Part shown: positions 62,101-64,000 of the stretch, piece by piece
Layout: each line of letters begins with the position of its first letter
How positions within the stretch are numbered: position 1 is the stretch's first letter
NCBI GenBank assembly: GCA_029260575.1
Contig: JAJDDB010000016.1
Coordinates: forward strand, 282,393-346,392
Origin: Phycisphaerales bacterium
GTDB taxonomy: Bacteria > Planctomycetota > Phycisphaerae > Phycisphaerales > SM1A02
Length of the DNA stretch: 64,000 nucleotides
Direction of reading: 5' to 3'
The notes under the pieces: model-generated
Database searches by the model: none
Told to the model about the DNA's origin: nothing
What the model saw: the letters and a program-made list of their open reading frames with translations, nothing else
Translations under genes and position numbers: made by a program

Positions 62101-63638
62101 ACGACAGCTCCCGCATAGACGAGGCCGGAATCTTCATCAGCCAGGTGTTGCCATTGTGTCAATGTCGTGTCGGCAATGCGGCGGGCTTTCTTGCCGGACA
62201 GCGAGAGATGTTCGACATTTGCGATGCTGTCGATCCAGAGTGTCTGCGCGCCGAACATCTTGCCGAAGAGAACGCCGAAGTATCCCGGGGCCGCTCCTGT
62301 GGAGATGACAACCTCCGGCCGTGTGCGAATCACGATGAAGAACATCTTGATCATCAGCACGATTAGGCGCACTTTGGTCCACCGGGTTGCATCGGGCACG
62401 ACGTACAAGCGTTCGCTGCCGATCTGATCTCGCGCGGCGCGATTTACAGTGACGTATGTCACATCCTGGTTGGCCAATGCCGGTCGCAGGCGCAACAATT
62501 GCACCCAATGCCCGCCTCCTGAGGCGACTGCAAGGACTCGGCGTCTTGTACTGCTGGTCATCTTTCGCTCCACGTCTGCCATGGACGGTGCGTCTGCCAA
62601 GCGGCATGCTTGCGAACGGAAGTATCGACGTGGTGTCGCTCGGACTTCACTGTAGGTACCTTTACGGATGTCTTTTTGCGCGAGAAATCGCTTCCCGGGC
62701 CAGTTCGCCCCGAAGCGCCCAGCTGCGCGGCCAAATCGTTTCGCATGCCATAACACATCTCGATTGAGAGTGGCCAGACCAAGCAGCGCCCAGATAACAC
62801 AACGGGACGTATTGAACGACAGCAGCAACAGCCATGCGATAGCCGCAGCCCTCTGCCCGCGGCGCTTGTGCAGCAGACGAATCAGAGCGTCGCCAAGCAG
62901 GACCGTTCGCCGATCATCAAGCTGCATCGCGCTCGCCCCGCCGTGGTGCACGATCTGCCCGACTGGTTCAAATCGTACATCCCAGCGAGCATCTCGAAAC
63001 CGTCGGCACCAATCCGCCTCTTCAGCATAGAAGAAGAATCGTTCGTCAAACATGCCCACATCTTTAATCGCCGACTGCCGGACACACATGAAGCAGCCCG
63101 TGACTACATCGACGTTACGGGATGTGCAGCGATCCCAACCCCGATAGATGTGCCCACCGAGAAACCTCGGCCACGGCAGGCGATGTAGACCCGAAGCAAC
63201 AAGCGTCAATGAACGGAGATCTGGGTCACGGAAACACGTGTGCTGAATCGTGCGATCCGTGTTGAGTACCTGGCAGCCGAGTACACCAACACTCCCGTTG
63301 CGATCCATGAAGTGAACCGCGCGCCGAAGAACATCGCCGAGCACGATCGTGTCTGAATTCAGCAGCAGAACATACCTTCCGCGGGCTTGCGACATAGCCT
63401 GATTGTTTGCTGCTGCGAAACCTCTGTTCACTGAATTTCGAATCATGTGAACTGAAGGAAATGCGGCAGCGACCATCTCCGCAGAACCATCTGCGGACGC
63501 ATTGTCCACGACGATGACTTCTGTGTGAATACCATCAATGTTTTCCAGAACCGATTGCAGGCAATCGCGAAGCAGATCGATCGTGTTCCAACCGATGATC
63601 ACAATCGACAGGTCGAGGTGCTTGTTCGAGATGCTCAT
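62097..63638 (-). CDS. Family 2 glycosyltransferase fused to Alg14/PssD-like subunit
   Basis: A 513-residue protein, ATG 63638 overlapping the upstream stop by ATGA. Residues 8-260 are a GT2 transferase of the rhamnosyltransferase type: 'SIVIIGWNT', 'VDNASADGS' (44-52), 'NSVNRGFAAANNQAM', 'LLLNSDT' (91-97) and 'EEADWCRRF'. A hydrophobic helix near 265-290 and a basic linker follow. Residues 368-513 form an Alg14/PssD/Cps14F domain: 'VASGGGHWVQLLRL', 'RPEVVISTGAAPGYF', 'TLWIDSIANVEHLSL'. The Alg14 part should recruit the Alg13-like protein encoded next to form the second transferase, putting two sugar additions on one scaffold (inference). Confidence 0.85.
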   Translation of the reverse strand: MSISNKHLDLSIVIIGWNTIDLLRDCLQSVLENIDGIHTEVIVVDNASADGSAEMVAAAFPSVHMIRNSVNRGFAAANNQAMSQARGRYVLLLNSDTIVLGDVLRRAVHFMDRNGSVGVLGCQVLNTDRTIQHTCFRDPDLRSLTLVASGLHRLPWPRFLGGHIYRGWDRCTSRNVDVVTGCFMCVRQSAIKDVGMFDERFFFYAEEADWCRRFRDARWDVRFEPVGQIVHHGGASAMQLDDRRTVLLGDALIRLLHKRRGQRAAAIAWLLLLSFNTSRCVIWALLGLATLNRDVLWHAKRFGRAAGRFGANWPGKRFLAQKDIRKGTYSEVRATPRRYFRSQACRLADAPSMADVERKMTSSTRRRVLAVASGGGHWVQLLRLRPALANQDVTYVTVNRAARDQIGSERLYVVPDATRWTKVRLIVLMIKMFFIVIRTRPEVVISTGAAPGYFGVLFGKMFGAQTLWIDSIANVEHLSLSGKKARRIADTTLTQWQHLADEDSGLVYAGAVV

Positions 63639-64000
63639 AAGCTGCACACCAGACATGCTGTGATGCGGCGCACGATACGCAGCCGAGTTGGAATCAACTG
63701 GCGCAACGTGCGCGTATCGCTTTGAGGTGAGAGAATGTTCAGACAGATCGTGCGCTGTGTCATCTCAAGCACGGTGCCGGAGATGGCGAGCGACATATAC
63801 AACACAACGATCATCTGCCCGAAGTACGACACCGCAAAAAACGCGACGATGTGAACCAGCAAGGAGCACCCGAGACACCATGCAAGTATTCTTCTTTGCG
63901 GGAGGTGTTCAGCATGTTTTCGTGCTCTTCCGACGGCGTAGAAGGCGGCAATGAGGACGATGATGAACAGCAGCAGAGCGCCAAGTCCGCCATGCACGCC
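63635..64000 (-). CDS. Polysaccharide polymerase-like membrane protein, C-terminal part, cut by window edge
   Basis: At least 120 residues of a multi-spanning protein continue beyond base 64000. Three hydrophobic helices are visible ('ALLLFIIVLIAAFYAVG', 'WCLGCSLLVHIVAFFAV', 'MIVVLYMSLAISGTVLEM') followed by a basic tail. The layout resembles the end of O-antigen ligase/polymerase proteins (Wzy type), and the position at the head of a glycosyltransferase operon agrees, but no diagnostic loop is in view. The stop overlaps the next start by ATGA. Confidence 0.6.
   Translation of the reverse strand, partial: GVHGGLGALLLFIIVLIAAFYAVGRARKHAEHLPQRRILAWCLGCSLLVHIVAFFAVSYFGQMIVVLYMSLAISGTVLEMTQRTICLNILSPQSDTRTLRQLIPTRLRIVRRITACLVCSL

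Noticed and set aside
1..64000. CRISPR arrays, transposons, prophage or integrative elements
   Set aside because: No regularly spaced repeats, transposase, integrase or phage structural genes were seen, and gene composition is uniform.

Overview
The window looks like a chromosomal piece of a planctomycete, most likely class Phycisphaerae. This is inferred from gene content: GC-rich coding sequence, a secreted nuclease ending in two 'DVFDLLxLLxAWG' dockerin-like repeats, a DUF1800/DUF1501 pair, a long MoxR/DUF58/von Willebrand operon with a toroid (prenyltransferase-repeat) protein, membrane proteins with the 'CxxCxYxL...CPECG' zinc ribbon, a secreted tricorn-type protease and a PEP-CTERM protein. 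No insertion sequence, phage or CRISPR array was seen. Apart from one frameshifted regulator and one doubtful small lipoprotein, the genes look intact. The only RNA gene found is tRNA-Glu(CTC).

Layout. 1-7.4 kb: start of a tricorn-protease homologue (runs off the left edge), a PEP-CTERM protein with a hairpin-rich leader, a B12-domain/MeaB-GTPase fusion, and three zinc-ribbon membrane proteins, two of them ankyrin paralogues. 7.5-17.1 kb: a frameshifted AraC/GyrI regulator, argS, a VKOR-DsbA-DsbA oxidative folding fusion, a sulfotransferase, comEC and the clamp-loader subunit holB. 17.2-24.1 kb: a thioredoxin lipoprotein, lgt with an insertion, trpD, a small membrane protein and the DUF1800-DUF1501 pair. 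24.2-38.2 kb: a minus-strand operon of nine genes (MoxR, small lipoprotein, DUF58, two vWA membrane proteins, a DUF4175-like giant, a Q/S-rich secreted protein, a toroid lipoprotein, an exported beta-rich protein); the last seven overlap by ATGA. 38.4-42.5 kb: mutM, dnaA, an RNase Z-like hydrolase, tRNA-Glu. 42.6-47.5 kb: a Gld-type ABC exporter operon (ATPase, permease-GldG fusion, DUF4340). 47.7-55.4 kb: a diguanylate cyclase response regulator, a polyprenyl diphosphate synthase, a membrane protein, a methyltransferase, the secreted nuclease, a Dabb lipoprotein and the coupled 16S rRNA methyltransferases RsmJ and RsmE. 55.4-64 kb: a minus-strand polysaccharide operon entering from the right edge (polymerase-like tail, GT2-Alg14 fusion, Alg13-like subunit, GT4-pseudonucleotidyltransferase fusion, Wzc-like co-polymerase/kinase, hexapeptide-sugar transferase fusion), closed by an intrinsic terminator.

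The most unusual content is the polysaccharide operon, where normally separate enzymes are fused and apparently degenerate nucleotidyltransferase/hexapeptide modules appear in two proteins. Next come the paired zinc-ribbon/ankyrin membrane proteins, the B12-MeaB fusion lacking a mutase subunit, and the tightly coupled MoxR operon. Housekeeping genes (argS, holB, lgt, trpD, dnaA, mutM, rsmJ, rsmE) are scattered between these, as is common where synteny is loose.
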